Shown: one piece after another, positions 7,247 through 16,318 of the stretch
How positions within the stretch are numbered: the first letter of the stretch is position 1
Layout of the letters: each line of letters begins with the position of its first letter
Source: an uncultured Dorea sp.
GTDB taxonomy: Bacteria > Bacillota > Clostridia > Lachnospirales > Lachnospiraceae
Assembly: GCA_910579925.1 (NCBI GenBank)
Contig: CAJTVY010000003.1
Location: 1-64,000 of the forward strand
Length of the DNA: 64,000 nt
Direction of reading: 5' to 3'
The notes under the pieces: model-generated
The model's input: the letters and a program-made list of their open reading frames with translations, nothing else
Databases searched by the model: none
Told to the model about the DNA's origin: nothing
Position numbers and translations under genes: made by a program

Positions 7247-8470
7247 CTATTCATATTGCCAGTAAACCGTAATCTTGTTCAGTTCCGGTTCATCCATATA
7301 CTGATACCGAACCTCCATAAGCCCGTACTGATCCGCAAGGTTCTGGGCGGCTGTCTTCATGACATTTTCAAATACATCGTCATGCGCTTCCTCATAGATT
7401 GCCTCACTGGCGAATTTCAGCACCACCGGATTCTCACCTTTGAAGATGACATCATTCATCCGCATAAGTGCAAGATCCGGGTCATAGGAGGTATAATACA
7501 TATTATTCATCATGTAATAATTCCGGTTCATCATCGTACATGCAGGAAGAGCCACATCGCGATCCGGGGTATGGTTTTTCATGAGTTCCGTATCATCGCA
7601 GAGCATGTAATCATAGCTGATTAACTGGAACTGGTTCACATCTTCTCCTTCTGAAGCCTGGAAAACCGGGTCGCCCCAGGTTACGTCCATATAGTAGTAA
7701 TTTCCCTCGCATTTTACAAGGTTCCAGGCATGATTCTGGCCGCCGCTGGTTGTCCCTGTAATATAGGTGCAGAATACCCCCAGACGTTCCAGAAGGTACT
7801 GTGCCGCTTTGGAGTATCCGGCGCAGACGGAACGCTGATGGATAAACACGCTGTAAATGTTCTGGTTATCCGGGGCTTCCAGGTCATAGTCAACCGTATT
7901 TACAATATACTCATAGACATACAGGATCTTATTGTAATCTGATTCGTCTGCCGGAATCTCTGCCAGACATTGAGCCGCCTGAGCCTCAATCTGTGCTGAC
8001 ATCTGTTCCTTTGCCGCTGCATCATAGGTGTATGTGGGCTTTAGCACGGTATATGGTTCCTCGCCGTCATAGCTGGTAGCGGTAATCGTACCGTCGCACC
8101 AGAAGATTTCCGGACAGTCCTTGAGAATAAACTGAAAGATCTCATTGGCACGTTCCGCTTTGGAAGCATGAATATAGATATCCTCTGTGTTTCCCTTTAA
8201 ACCTTCCAGGATTTCCCGGTAGGTGAGCCGGTCTTCTTCATTAAGCTGCTGGTAGTAGAATTTCTGTCCGACTTCGTCATCCTGAATCACGGCCTCCTGG
8301 AATGGGATTTCCTTAGGGCCTGTCAGTTCCCGTTCGATTTCTTTCACTACGTCCGGTTCGAAACCGATGCCATAGGCGATACAAAAGGATGCGACTGCCA
8401 GACAGAACAATCCCCCCATGATTGCGGCCGTATGCAGGCAGCCCCTTTTTCTTCTTCGTCTTTTTCCCAT
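7247..8470 (-). CDS. Membrane-anchored transglutaminase-like domain protein
   Basis: 407-aa protein. A very basic N-terminus (GKRRRRKRG) and one membrane helix (about residues 13-33) anchor it, with the rest outside the cell. The central domain (about 170-290) is of the transglutaminase/cysteine-protease superfamily and has all three catalytic motifs: Cys in HQRSVCAGYSKAAQYL, His in GGQNHAWNLV, Asp in YYMDVTWGDP. Similar proteins in Firmicutes are thought to act at the cell wall; the substrate is unknown. ATG 8470 has AAGGAGC upstream. A good promoter lies at 8526-8554. Confidence 0.85.
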   Translation of the reverse strand: MGKRRRRKRGCLHTAAIMGGLFCLAVASFCIAYGIGFEPDVVKEIERELTGPKEIPFQEAVIQDDEVGQKFYYQQLNEEDRLTYREILEGLKGNTEDIYIHASKAERANEIFQFILKDCPEIFWCDGTITATSYDGEEPYTVLKPTYTYDAAAKEQMSAQIEAQAAQCLAEIPADESDYNKILYVYEYIVNTVDYDLEAPDNQNIYSVFIHQRSVCAGYSKAAQYLLERLGVFCTYITGTTSGGQNHAWNLVKCEGNYYYMDVTWGDPVFQASEGEDVNQFQLISYDYMLCDDTELMKNHTPDRDVALPACTMMNRNYYMMNNMYYTSYDPDLALMRMNDVIFKGENPVVLKFASEAIYEEAHDDVFENVMKTAAQNLADQYGLMEVRYQYMDEPELNKITVYWQYE

Positions 8471-8525
8471 ATATCTGCTCCTTGCCGTATCTGTTTAAAC
8501 AGTTTTTACACTGTTGATACTCTAT

Positions 8526-8554
8526 ATTATATTCAATTTTCCTAAAATATACAA
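8526..8554 (-). promoter_or_regulatory. Sigma-A promoter of the transglutaminase-like gene
   Basis: On the minus strand TTGTAT (8554-8549), a 17-bp spacer and TATAAT (8531-8526) match the consensus well. It lies 56 bases upstream of the start codon. Confidence 0.65.
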
Positions 8555-8620
8555 TATCAGTAACGATTTCTTCAGGTTCACATATTCTGATCGTAAGAGA
8601 GTCTTTTATGAGGTATTTCC

Positions 8621-9886
8621 ATGAATGTTATGAAAGCAACCCAGCAGGATACCCCGGATAAAGGAAAGCTTAAGATTAATCTTACATCGGAGATTACCGC
8701 TTATCCTGTGGCTGACGCAACTATATCAATCTCATACACCGGAGTTCCGGACAGCACGCTTGAGAAACTGACCACCGACTCATCCGGCCAGACTGAGACG
8801 ATTGAACTTAGTGCGCCGCCGTTAGAATATAGTCTGGATGTGAATAATGAAATCCAGCCGTATTCAGAGTATACTCTCCAGGTAGAAGCTCCGGGGTATG
8901 AGCCGGTCAGCATTGCCGGGGCGGAGATTCTGTCTTCAGTCACTGCAATCCAGAACATATCCTTAAGCCCGCTAGAGACTACAGACCCTTCGGAGGAGAT
9001 CTTTGTGATTCCTGCACATACATTATACGGCTCTTATCCGGCCAAGATACCGGAGGATGAGATAAAACCCATGAATGAGTCGGGAGAGATCGTTTTAAGC
9101 AGGGTGGTGGTCCCGGAATATGTCGTGGTCCATGACGGAAGCCCACGGGATACTACGGCGAGAAATTATTATGTGAAATATAAGGATTATATTAAAAATG
9201 TGGCGTCCAGTGAGATCTATGCCACATGGCCTGAGGATACCATAAGGGCAAATGTGCTGGCCATTATGTCGTTTACACTAAACAGGGTGTTTACAGAATG
9301 GTATCGGAATCAAGGATATGAATTTACGATCACGTCCTCTACCGCTTTCGATCACAAATGGATTCCGGAAAGAAATATTTTTGATACGATATCCGTGATC
9401 GTGGATGAATTGTTTGCAGATTATCTGTCACGTCCGAATGTGAAACAGCCGATCCTGACACAGTACTGCGACGGGAGACAGGTACAGTGTCCGAACTGGA
9501 TGACCCAGTGGGGCAGTAAATCCCTTGGCGACCAGGGATATTCCCCTATTGAGATTCTGCGTTACTTCTACGGCGACAATATGTACATCAACACTGCCGA
9601 GGCAATCTCCGGCATCCCTTCCTCCTGGCCGGGGTATAATCTGGAAAATGGTTCCAGCGGAAGCAAGGTGCGCCAGCTTCAGGAGCAGATCAACGTGATT
9701 GCAGGCGCTTATCCTGCGATTCCTAAGATCACCGTTGATGGAATCTATGGTCCGGCGACTACGGCGGCTGTGCGCAAATTTCAGTCTGTGTTTGGCCTGC
9801 CTGCTACTGGGATAACGGATTACAAGACCTGGTATAAGATTTCTGAAATCTACGTGGGCGTATCAAGAATTGCGGAATTAGTATGA
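8621..9886 (+). CDS. SpoIID-like protein with C-terminal peptidoglycan-binding domain
   Basis: 421-aa protein in three parts. Residues 1-125 hold an immunoglobulin/carboxypeptidase-regulatory-like beta domain (DATISISYTGVPD). Residues about 180-325 are SpoIID/LytB-like (YVKYKDYIKNVASSEIYATW, the conserved E-WP element, and ending GYSPIEILRYFYG). Residues 340-412 are a PG_binding_1 repeat (GSSGSKVRQLQEQINVI and GIYGPATTAAVRKFQ). No signal peptide is visible, which suggests either a forespore/mother-cell role or export by another route. SpoIID proteins are peptidoglycan lytic transglycosylases; the catalytic Glu equivalent is probably the one in SSEIYATWP. GAGGT precedes ATG 8621. Confidence 0.75.
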   Translation: MNVMKATQQDTPDKGKLKINLTSEITAYPVADATISISYTGVPDSTLEKLTTDSSGQTETIELSAPPLEYSLDVNNEIQPYSEYTLQVEAPGYEPVSIAGAEILSSVTAIQNISLSPLETTDPSEEIFVIPAHTLYGSYPAKIPEDEIKPMNESGEIVLSRVVVPEYVVVHDGSPRDTTARNYYVKYKDYIKNVASSEIYATWPEDTIRANVLAIMSFTLNRVFTEWYRNQGYEFTITSSTAFDHKWIPERNIFDTISVIVDELFADYLSRPNVKQPILTQYCDGRQVQCPNWMTQWGSKSLGDQGYSPIEILRYFYGDNMYINTAEAISGIPSSWPGYNLENGSSGSKVRQLQEQINVIAGAYPAIPKITVDGIYGPATTAAVRKFQSVFGLPATGITDYKTWYKISEIYVGVSRIAELV

Positions 9887-9937
9887 CGAAAAGAATTCAA
9901 ACCGTTCCTGCCGGCAAACTTTAAAATGGGCGGATTT

Positions 9938-9971
9938 CGTAACAGTGAAGCCGGAAGGCTGAACTGTTACG
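9938..9971. repeat. REP-like palindromic element, copy 1
   Basis: Nine-base arms CGTAACAGT (9938-9946) and ACTGTTACG (9963-9971) enclose an inner AGCC-GGAA-GGCT hairpin (9949-9960). GA on both sides could form tandem sheared G-A pairs, and GGAA is a GNRA tetraloop. The outer arms and the flanking CGGATTT recur at 20738-20766. The rest of the 278-base gap around it is unremarkable. Confidence 0.6.
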
Positions 9972-10164
9972 TTTGAAAAGAGCAGAGACAATGATAGAAG
10001 TTGAAAATAATGTCGAAATATGGTACACTATGTCACACATAAAGGCAGGAAATACCATCTGTTATGGTGCAGAAGACGAGCAGGATGAGAAGCATAAGAA
10101 TGCATAGGCGGCAGGTATAAGACAATGAGAGGGAGGCTTGTATAACGGCCATTGGTATAGGGAG

Positions 10165-11052
10165 ATGCGTAAGGAATCAGAACGGGACAGAATAAGGAAT
10201 CATTCAAGAAGGAGTGCAAGGAGGAAGACGTGGCATGGGATTTCTATCGTAGAGGAGATCTTTTACAGATATAAAAAATACATAGCTGCTTTTTTGGCGG
10301 TTCTTCTTTTAATGGCTGCTTTATTTTCTTATGTGAAATGGTTAAATCATCAGTCGTTCATTGAGCTAAAGCAGTATATAAAAGAAAGAACGGAGGCATC
10401 TGATCTAGAGGAAAAAGAAAAAGTAATCGAAGAAAATATACCTTATACAAGTTATAAGAATATTTTTCTTGATGTACCGCATATGTCTCAGAAACCAGAA
10501 CTTCCTTCAGGATGTGAGATTACTTCGCTGGCAATGCTGTTGAATTATCTTCATCCTGAAGCGAACGTTGATAAGGTTGAACTTGCCAGCGAATATCTTG
10601 AAACAGGCGAGCCGGGAGTGGTATCGCCTGATGAGAAATTTGTAGGCAATCCCCGCAGTTCCTCTGGTTTTGGGGCGAACGCCCCTGTTCTGGTAGAAAC
10701 TGCCAAAAAGTATTTTGCAGAAAATAAGACAGAGTCTGAAAATATCGTAAAGGATCTGACAGGAACAGAATTCAAAGATTTATTGAAATATGTGACCCAG
10801 GGATATCCGGTCATGATATGGGCAACAATCAATATGCTTGAACCATATACTTCCGTTACATGGACTATTGACGGAGAAGATATTCCATGGCAGGCGCAGT
10901 TCCATTGTATGGTATTGACAGGGTTTGATTTTGACAAAGACGTTTATTATGTAGCCGATCCTTGGAAGGAAGACGGAATCATAGAATATGGTATAGAAAT
11001 ATTGGAACTGCGTTACAGTCAGATTGGTAAGCAGGCTGTGGTCATATACTAG
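10165..11052 (+). CDS. Membrane-anchored C39-like cysteine peptidase
   Basis: 295-aa protein (304 if the TTG at 10138 is used). A basic cytoplasmic N-terminus, one membrane helix (IAAFLAVLLLMAALFSYV) and a coiled stretch lead to a C39_2/YvpB-type peptidase domain. Catalytic Cys lies in HMSQKPELPSGCEITSLAML, His in WQAQFHCMVLTGFDF and Asp in VYYVADPWKEDG. Proteins of this kind are extracytoplasmic and their substrates are mostly unknown. Neither start has an ideally spaced ribosome site. The gene is transcribed alone, with no near neighbour on the same strand until the carAB promoter. Confidence 0.8.
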   Translation: MRKESERDRIRNHSRRSARRKTWHGISIVEEIFYRYKKYIAAFLAVLLLMAALFSYVKWLNHQSFIELKQYIKERTEASDLEEKEKVIEENIPYTSYKNIFLDVPHMSQKPELPSGCEITSLAMLLNYLHPEANVDKVELASEYLETGEPGVVSPDEKFVGNPRSSSGFGANAPVLVETAKKYFAENKTESENIVKDLTGTEFKDLLKYVTQGYPVMIWATINMLEPYTSVTWTIDGEDIPWQAQFHCMVLTGFDFDKDVYYVADPWKEDGIIEYGIEILELRYSQIGKQAVVIY

Positions 11053-11125
11053 ACACATTTACTCTAGGTTCTACGAAAGTTCCTTCTTTTTTCTGTATGG
11101 GCGTATATACCGTGGTATACGACTC

Positions 11126-11154
11126 TTTACACGGCAGGCGGTTGCTGGTATAAT
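11126..11154 (+). promoter_or_regulatory. Sigma-A promoter of carAB
   Basis: TTTACA (11126-11131), a 17-bp spacer and a perfect TATAAT (11149-11154). Transcription would start near 11161, leaving a leader of about 230 nt before carA. Confidence 0.75.
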
Positions 11155-11159
11155 AAAAA

Positions 11160-11391
11160 AAGTGCAGGCCGTCAGCCATCCGAGCGACAGGCTGTGACAA
11201 GCGGACGATGGGGTCCGTGAATCGAACCGGAAGACGACGAATTTTGTGTTTCCGGCAAAGATGGTATGTATAATAAGGCAGTTGTGCATGCACACACTGC
11301 CTTTTATGATATAGGAAACTTTGTTCCCTATATCATAAAAACTCCGGGAGGATATACGAAGGAGAATTTCAGAAAGGGTACAGGTGAACAG
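11160..11391 (+). promoter_or_regulatory. Long structured 5' leader of carAB, unclassified
   Basis: Between the promoter and carA the transcript can form a series of hairpins. One is a bulged stem pairing CAGCC (11174-11178) with GGCTG (11190-11194). Next come CGGAC/GTCCG (11202-11206/11213-11217) and CCGGAA/TTCCGG (11227-11232/11250-11255). A terminator-like stem lies at 11275-11306 and an 11-bp perfect stem at 11305-11337. Promoter, structured leader and terminator-like hairpin before a biosynthetic operon suggest attenuation or a riboswitch. I could not match it to PyrR loops, guanidine/PRPP or other classes I know. It is also open in frame with carA from ATG 11266, but the carA family start is at 11392. 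Confidence 0.5.
11275..11306 (+). terminator. Terminator-like hairpin in the carAB leader
   Basis: AAGGCAGT (11275-11282) pairs with ACTGCCTT (11296-11303), with an inner GTG/CAC stem around CATG, followed by TTTTAT. It overlaps by two bases the next 11-bp hairpin (TATGATATAGG, 11305-11315, with its complement at 11327-11337), so the two may compete. This is consistent with attenuation of carAB; the signal is not identifiable. Confidence 0.5.
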
Positions 11392-12459
11392 ATGAAAGCA
11401 TTTCTTATTCTGGAAGACGGAACAGTCTTTTCAGGGACAAGCATAGGTTCCGCAAAAGACATGATCAGCGAGATTGTGTTCAACACTTCGATGACGGGAT
11501 ATCTGGAAGTATTGACGGATCCTTCCTATGCAGGACAGGCGGTTGCGATGACATATCCGTTGATCGGAAACTATGGGGTGACGCCGGATATGGAGTCGGG
11601 ACGTGCCTGGCCGGACGGTTATATCCTGCGGGAACTCTCAAGACTGCCTAGTAATTTCCGCTGCCAGGGAAGCCTTTCAGACTTTTTAAAGGAACAGGGC
11701 ATCCCGGGAATCGCCGGAGTTGATACACGTACGCTGACCAGACGGCTCCGTGAAAAGGGAACGATGAACGGAATGATTACAACCAGAGAGGATTACGATC
11801 TGGATGAAATACTTCCGAAAATTAAGGAATACAGGATCGGCGACGTGGTTGCACAAGCCACCTGTAAGGAACGTTACGTCCTTAAGGGGGAAGGGGCAAA
11901 AGTCGCTCTGCTGGACTTTGGAGCCAAGGATAATATTGCCAGATCTTTAAACCGTCGGGGCTGCCAGGTGACGGTGTATCCCGCATATACGTCGGCGGAA
12001 GAAATCATCAAGTCGAATCCAGACGGCATCATGCTGTCCAACGGTCCGGGGAACCCGGAAACGAATACAACGATCATAGAAGAAATCCGGAAATTATATC
12101 ATACGGATATTCCTGTCTTCGCAATCTGCCTTGGGCATCAACTTATGGCTCTTGCCAATGGAGGCGCTACTTACAAACTGAAATACGGACACCGGGGCGG
12201 CAATCATCCGGTCAAAGACCTGGAAAGCGGCCGGGTTTACATTTCTTCTCAGAATCATGGCTATGCGGTGGATGCCGCCAGTATGGACCGGTCGGTTGCC
12301 AGGGAGGCGTTTGTCAATGTCAATGACGGAACCAACGAAGGTCTTGCCTACGAGGGAAAGAAGATCTTCACGGTTCAGTTCCATCCCGAGGCATGTCCAG
12401 GTCCTAAAGATTCCGGGTATCTGTTTGACCGGTTTATGGAAATGATGAAAGGAGCGTAA
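11392..12459 (+). CDS. carA: Carbamoyl-phosphate synthase small subunit
   Basis: 355-aa glutaminase subunit. It hydrolyses glutamine and passes ammonia to CarB for carbamoyl phosphate, the precursor of pyrimidines and arginine. The N-terminal domain begins MKAFLILEDGTVFSG. The class I amidotransferase domain has the nucleophile Cys246 in FAICLGHQLMALANGG and the His331/Glu333 pair in FHPEACPGPKDSGY. The start is set at ATG 11392 by family length; the frame is open further upstream through the leader. carB follows after 3 bases. Confidence 0.97.
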   Translation: MKAFLILEDGTVFSGTSIGSAKDMISEIVFNTSMTGYLEVLTDPSYAGQAVAMTYPLIGNYGVTPDMESGRAWPDGYILRELSRLPSNFRCQGSLSDFLKEQGIPGIAGVDTRTLTRRLREKGTMNGMITTREDYDLDEILPKIKEYRIGDVVAQATCKERYVLKGEGAKVALLDFGAKDNIARSLNRRGCQVTVYPAYTSAEEIIKSNPDGIMLSNGPGNPETNTTIIEEIRKLYHTDIPVFAICLGHQLMALANGGATYKLKYGHRGGNHPVKDLESGRVYISSQNHGYAVDAASMDRSVAREAFVNVNDGTNEGLAYEGKKIFTVQFHPEACPGPKDSGYLFDRFMEMMKGA

Positions 12460-12462
12460 ATT

Positions 12463-15400
12463 ATGCCAAGGAATAATGCGATTAAGAAGGTACTGGTTAT
12501 CGGTTCCGGTCCCATTGTCATCGGACAGGCGGCAGAGTTTGACTATGCAGGCACCCAGGCCTGCCGTTCCTTGAAAGAGGAAGGAATAGAGGTGGTTCTT
12601 CTGAATTCCAATCCGGCTACGATCATGACGGATAAGGATATGGCAGACCATGTCTATATCGAGCCTCTTACGGTGGAAGTGGTGGAACAGTTAATCTTAA
12701 AGGAAAGGCCGGACAGCGTGCTTCCTACCCTGGGAGGACAGGCGGCTCTCAATCTAGCTATGGAACTTGAGGAAAACGGATTCCTAAAAGAACATGGAGT
12801 GGCTCTTATCGGAACTACTTCTGAGACGATCCGTAAGGCGGAGGACCGTCTGGAGTTCAAGACGACCATGGAGAAGATCGGAGAACCTTGTGCGGCGTCT
12901 CTGGTGGTGGAATCAGTGGAAGAAGGCGTGCGGTTTGCCGAGGAGACCGGCTATCCGGTGGTACTGCGCCCGGCCTATACTCTGGGCGGCAGCGGCGGCG
13001 GTATTGCGGATAACAGAGGAAAACTCATGGAGATCCTGGAAAACGGGCTGCGTCTGTCCCGGGTGGGGCAGGTTCTGGTGGAACGGTGTATCGCAGGATG
13101 GAAAGAGATTGAGTACGAAGTCATGCGGGATAGCAGGGGAAACTGTATTACGGTCTGCAACATGGAAAATATTGATCCGGTGGGGGTACATACAGGGGAC
13201 AGTATCGTAGTCGCGCCTTCCCAGACGCTTGGAGACAAGGAGTATCAGATGCTCCGTACTTCTGCGTTGAATATTATCAGTGAACTGAACATTACCGGAG
13301 GCTGTAACGTTCAGTATGCACTGCATCCGGAGACCTTTGAGTATTGTGTGATCGAGGTAAATCCACGTGTCAGCCGTTCGTCCGCGCTGGCTTCTAAGGC
13401 GACGGGTTATCCCATTGCCAAGGTTGCGGCGAAGATTGCGCTTGGTTATACGCTGGATGAGATAAAGAATGCGGTTACGAAAAAGACCTATGCCAGTTTT
13501 GAGCCTGTGCTGGATTACTGTGTTGTGAAGATTCCAAGGCTTCCATTCGATAAATTTATCAGTGCAAAACGTACTCTGACAACGCAGATGAAGGCGACGG
13601 GAGAGGTCATGAGTATCAGCGATAACTTTGAAGGGGCGCTGATGAAGGCCGTCCGTTCTCTTGAGCAGCATGTGGACAGTCTTATGTCCTATGATTTTTC
13701 GTATCTTGACAGAGAGGAACTGCTGGAAGAACTGGCAGTTGTGGACGACACCCGGATCTGGAAGATTGCCGAGGCAGTCCGGCGGGGAATTTCTTATGAA
13801 GTAATCCATGGGATTACAAAGATTGATCTGTGGTTTCTTGATAAGATTGCGATTCTTGTGGAAATGGAACAGAAGCTTCGGGTTTGCGAACTGGATAAAG
13901 AACTTCTGAAAGAAGCAAAACGTCTGGAATTCCCGGATAGGGTGATTGCAGAGCTTACGGGGATGACAGAACTTAAGATTCACGATCTGCGCCATGAGTG
14001 GGGAATTACTGCGGCTTACCGGATGGTGGATACCTGTGCGGCTGAATTTGCGGCAGAGACGCCTTACTATTATTCTGTATTCGGGAGTGAGAATGAGGCG
14101 GCAGCAGAGGATCATGGAAAGAAGAAGGTTCTGGTTCTTGGCTCCGGCCCGATCAGAATCGGACAGGGAATCGAGTTTGACTTCTGTTCCGTACATTGTA
14201 CCTGGGCGTTTGCCAGGGAAGGATATGAGACGATCATTGTAAATAATAACCCGGAGACGGTGAGTACGGATTTTGATATTGCGGATAAACTGTATTTTGA
14301 GCCATTGACGCCTGAAGATGTGGAGAATATCGTGGATCTGGAGAAGCCGGACGGGGCCGTGGTACAGTTTGGCGGACAGACGGCGATCAAGCTGACGGAA
14401 TCTCTGATGAAGATGGGCGTTCCGATTTTAGGGACTTCTGCCAAAAACGTGGATGTGGCAGAAGACCGGGAACTGTTTGACGGGATTCTGGAACAGTGCC
14501 AGATTCCAAGACCGAGCGGCGGTACGGTATTTACGGCGGAAGAGGCGAAAGAGGTTGCGAACCGCCTGGGGTATCCGGTGCTGGTAAGACCGTCCTATGT
14601 GCTTGGAGGCCAGGGGATGCAGATTGCCATTAATGATCATGACGTTGAGGAGTTTATGGGGATTATCAACCGGATTGCACAGGATCACCCGATTCTGGTT
14701 GATAAGTATCTGCAGGGCAAAGAGATTGAGGTAGATGCGGTGTGCGACGGGGAGGATATTCTGATTCCCGGCATTATGGAGCATATCGAGCGTGCCGGAA
14801 TTCATTCCGGAGACAGTATTTCTGTATATCCGGCCAAGAGTATTTCTGAGAAGACCAAGAGGACGATAGAGGACTATACAAGGAAACTGGCAAGATCTCT
14901 GCATGTGATCGGACTGATCAATATTCAGTTCATTGTTTGCGGCGAGGATGTGTATGTGATCGAGGTGAACCCGCGTTCCAGCCGGACGGTTCCCTATATC
15001 AGCAAAGTAACGGGGATTCCCATTGTGCCCCTTGCCACAAAAGTAATTATTGGAAAAAAGATTAAGGAACTTGGGTATAGGCCGGGGCTGCAGCCGGAGG
15101 CAGATTATTTTGCCGTGAAAATGCCGGTGTTCTCATTTGAGAAGATTCGTGGAGCAGATATCAGCTTAGGGCCGGAGATGAAGTCTACGGGAGAGTGCCT
15201 GGGGATTGCAAAGACATTTGAAGAGGCGTTATATAAGGCGTTCCTGGGGGCGGGAGTTCGTCTGCCAAGGCATAAGAATATGATCATTACCGTCCGGGAG
15301 GAAGATAAGGCAGAGGCCGTTGAGATTGGACGCAGATTCTGTGAGATCGGCTATCGTATTTTTGCCACGAAGGGAACGGCGCAGGCTCTGACAGACGGCG

Positions 15401-15663
15401 GGGTGAAAGCGAATATGGTACGAAAGATTGAACAGGAGTCGCCGAACCTGATGGACTTAATTCTGGGACATAAGATTGATCTTGTCATTGATACGCCGCA
15501 GCAGGGAGCCGACCGGGCAAGAGACGGATTCGTGATTCGCAGAAATGCGATTGAGACGGGCGTGAATGTGCTGACGGCCATTGATACGGCAAAGGCGCTG
15601 ATCGAAAGTCTTGAGAATACGGATATCAAGGCTCTTACGCTGGTGGATATTGCGAAAATCTAA
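12463..15663 (+). CDS. carB: Carbamoyl-phosphate synthase large subunit
   Basis: 1066-aa synthetase subunit with two homologous ATP-grasp halves. The first (1-about 400) makes carboxyphosphate and carbamate, opening VLVIGSGPIVIGQAAEFDYAG. The second (about 550-935) phosphorylates carbamate, opening VLVLGSGPIRIGQGIEFDF. A central oligomerisation region separates them and a methylglyoxal-synthase-like allosteric domain (about 935-1066) closes the protein. Glycine loops LGGSGGGIAD and LGGQGMQIAI are present in the two ATP sites. Length is normal. It forms an operon with carA and ends in a strong terminator. Confidence 0.98.
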   Translation: MPRNNAIKKVLVIGSGPIVIGQAAEFDYAGTQACRSLKEEGIEVVLLNSNPATIMTDKDMADHVYIEPLTVEVVEQLILKERPDSVLPTLGGQAALNLAMELEENGFLKEHGVALIGTTSETIRKAEDRLEFKTTMEKIGEPCAASLVVESVEEGVRFAEETGYPVVLRPAYTLGGSGGGIADNRGKLMEILENGLRLSRVGQVLVERCIAGWKEIEYEVMRDSRGNCITVCNMENIDPVGVHTGDSIVVAPSQTLGDKEYQMLRTSALNIISELNITGGCNVQYALHPETFEYCVIEVNPRVSRSSALASKATGYPIAKVAAKIALGYTLDEIKNAVTKKTYASFEPVLDYCVVKIPRLPFDKFISAKRTLTTQMKATGEVMSISDNFEGALMKAVRSLEQHVDSLMSYDFSYLDREELLEELAVVDDTRIWKIAEAVRRGISYEVIHGITKIDLWFLDKIAILVEMEQKLRVCELDKELLKEAKRLEFPDRVIAELTGMTELKIHDLRHEWGITAAYRMVDTCAAEFAAETPYYYSVFGSENEAAAEDHGKKKVLVLGSGPIRIGQGIEFDFCSVHCTWAFAREGYETIIVNNNPETVSTDFDIADKLYFEPLTPEDVENIVDLEKPDGAVVQFGGQTAIKLTESLMKMGVPILGTSAKNVDVAEDRELFDGILEQCQIPRPSGGTVFTAEEAKEVANRLGYPVLVRPSYVLGGQGMQIAINDHDVEEFMGIINRIAQDHPILVDKYLQGKEIEVDAVCDGEDILIPGIMEHIERAGIHSGDSISVYPAKSISEKTKRTIEDYTRKLARSLHVIGLINIQFIVCGEDVYVIEVNPRSSRTVPYISKVTGIPIVPLATKVIIGKKIKELGYRPGLQPEADYFAVKMPVFSFEKIRGADISLGPEMKSTGECLGIAKTFEEALYKAFLGAGVRLPRHKNMIITVREEDKAEAVEIGRRFCEIGYRIFATKGTAQALTDGGVKANMVRKIEQESPNLMDLILGHKIDLVIDTPQQGADRARDGFVIRRNAIETGVNVLTAIDTAKALIESLENTDIKALTLVDIAKI

Positions 15664-15679
15664 AGTGGACGGATGATCA

Positions 15680-15716
15680 AAAACTGTCGGGAGATAATAT
15701 TTCCGGCAGTTTTTTT
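15680..15716 (+). terminator. Intrinsic terminator of carAB
   Basis: AAAACTGTCGG (15680-15690) pairs with CCGGCAGTTTT (15703-15713), and the T run has seven Ts. Confidence 0.85.
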
Positions 15717-15802
15717 GTATTTTAAAATCATTTTCTTTTTACTGTACGTTATCTATTACAGGGGACGCCCTGATATGCTGACTCATTTAAGGAGGAAGAA
15801 TT

Positions 15803-16315
15803 TTGACGCGTGAAAATGAATTGCTGCATCAGATTAAAAAGGGAAATATTTCATGCTGGGAAGAACTGGTGTCCATGTATTATGAGGATATTCTTCGATA
15901 CTGTATCTATCATTCACCGGATCTTCAGACGGCGCAGGATGCGGTGCAGGAGACATTTCTTAAGGTGATCCGCTATTTCCCGCAGTATCAGAACAGAGGG
16001 AAGTTCCGGGGATTTCTGTACAAGGTGGCTTCCAATACCTGTACGGATCTGTGGAGACAGAAAAGAAATGACGAATTGCCAGAGGAGATGGAGTTTTTGG
16101 AGACAGGATATGCAAGATCAGAGGCAGAAGTAAATTTCCAGTATATGGTGCGAAATCTCCCCAAAGAACTGAAGGAGGCCGTGTATCTTAAGTTTGCCCA
16201 GGAACTGACCCTTCGGGAGATCGCCATAGTGATGGACCTGCCTATGCGGACGGTGCAGTCCAGGCTTCGAAAGGCATTGAAAGTTATGAAGCGGGAAATG
16301 GAAGGAGAGGTGTAA
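15803..16315 (+). CDS. ECF-type sigma-70 family RNA polymerase sigma factor
   Basis: 170-aa alternative sigma factor. Region 2 covers about residues 20-85 (YYEDILRYCIYHSPDLQTAQ then DAVQETFLKVIRYFPQY, promoter melting and -10 contact). Region 4 covers about 112-165 (LPKELKEAVYLKFAQELTLR and MDLPMRTVQSRLRKALK, -35 contact). The start is TTG 15803 behind AAGGAGGAAG. It heads a four-gene operon with a membrane protein and an ABC exporter; the next start is 3 bases after its stop. Such units usually answer to envelope stress or antimicrobial peptides; the signal here is not known. Confidence 0.9.
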   Translation: MTRENELLHQIKKGNISCWEELVSMYYEDILRYCIYHSPDLQTAQDAVQETFLKVIRYFPQYQNRGKFRGFLYKVASNTCTDLWRQKRNDELPEEMEFLETGYARSEAEVNFQYMVRNLPKELKEAVYLKFAQELTLREIAIVMDLPMRTVQSRLRKALKVMKREMEGEV

Positions 16316-16318
16316 GGA

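Noticed and set aside
11160..11391. PyrR-binding loop, guanidine/PRPP riboswitch or T-box upstream of carAB
   Set aside because: None of the conserved sequence blocks I know for these classes is present.
11266..11391. CarA starting at ATG 11266
   Set aside because: It would add 42 residues absent from the family and overlie the leader hairpins; ATG 11392 matches the normal N-terminus.
12913..14196. Long open frame on the minus strand inside carB (427 codons)
   Set aside because: It is a shadow of the G+C-biased codons of carB; the translation has no family-like motifs and no ribosome site.
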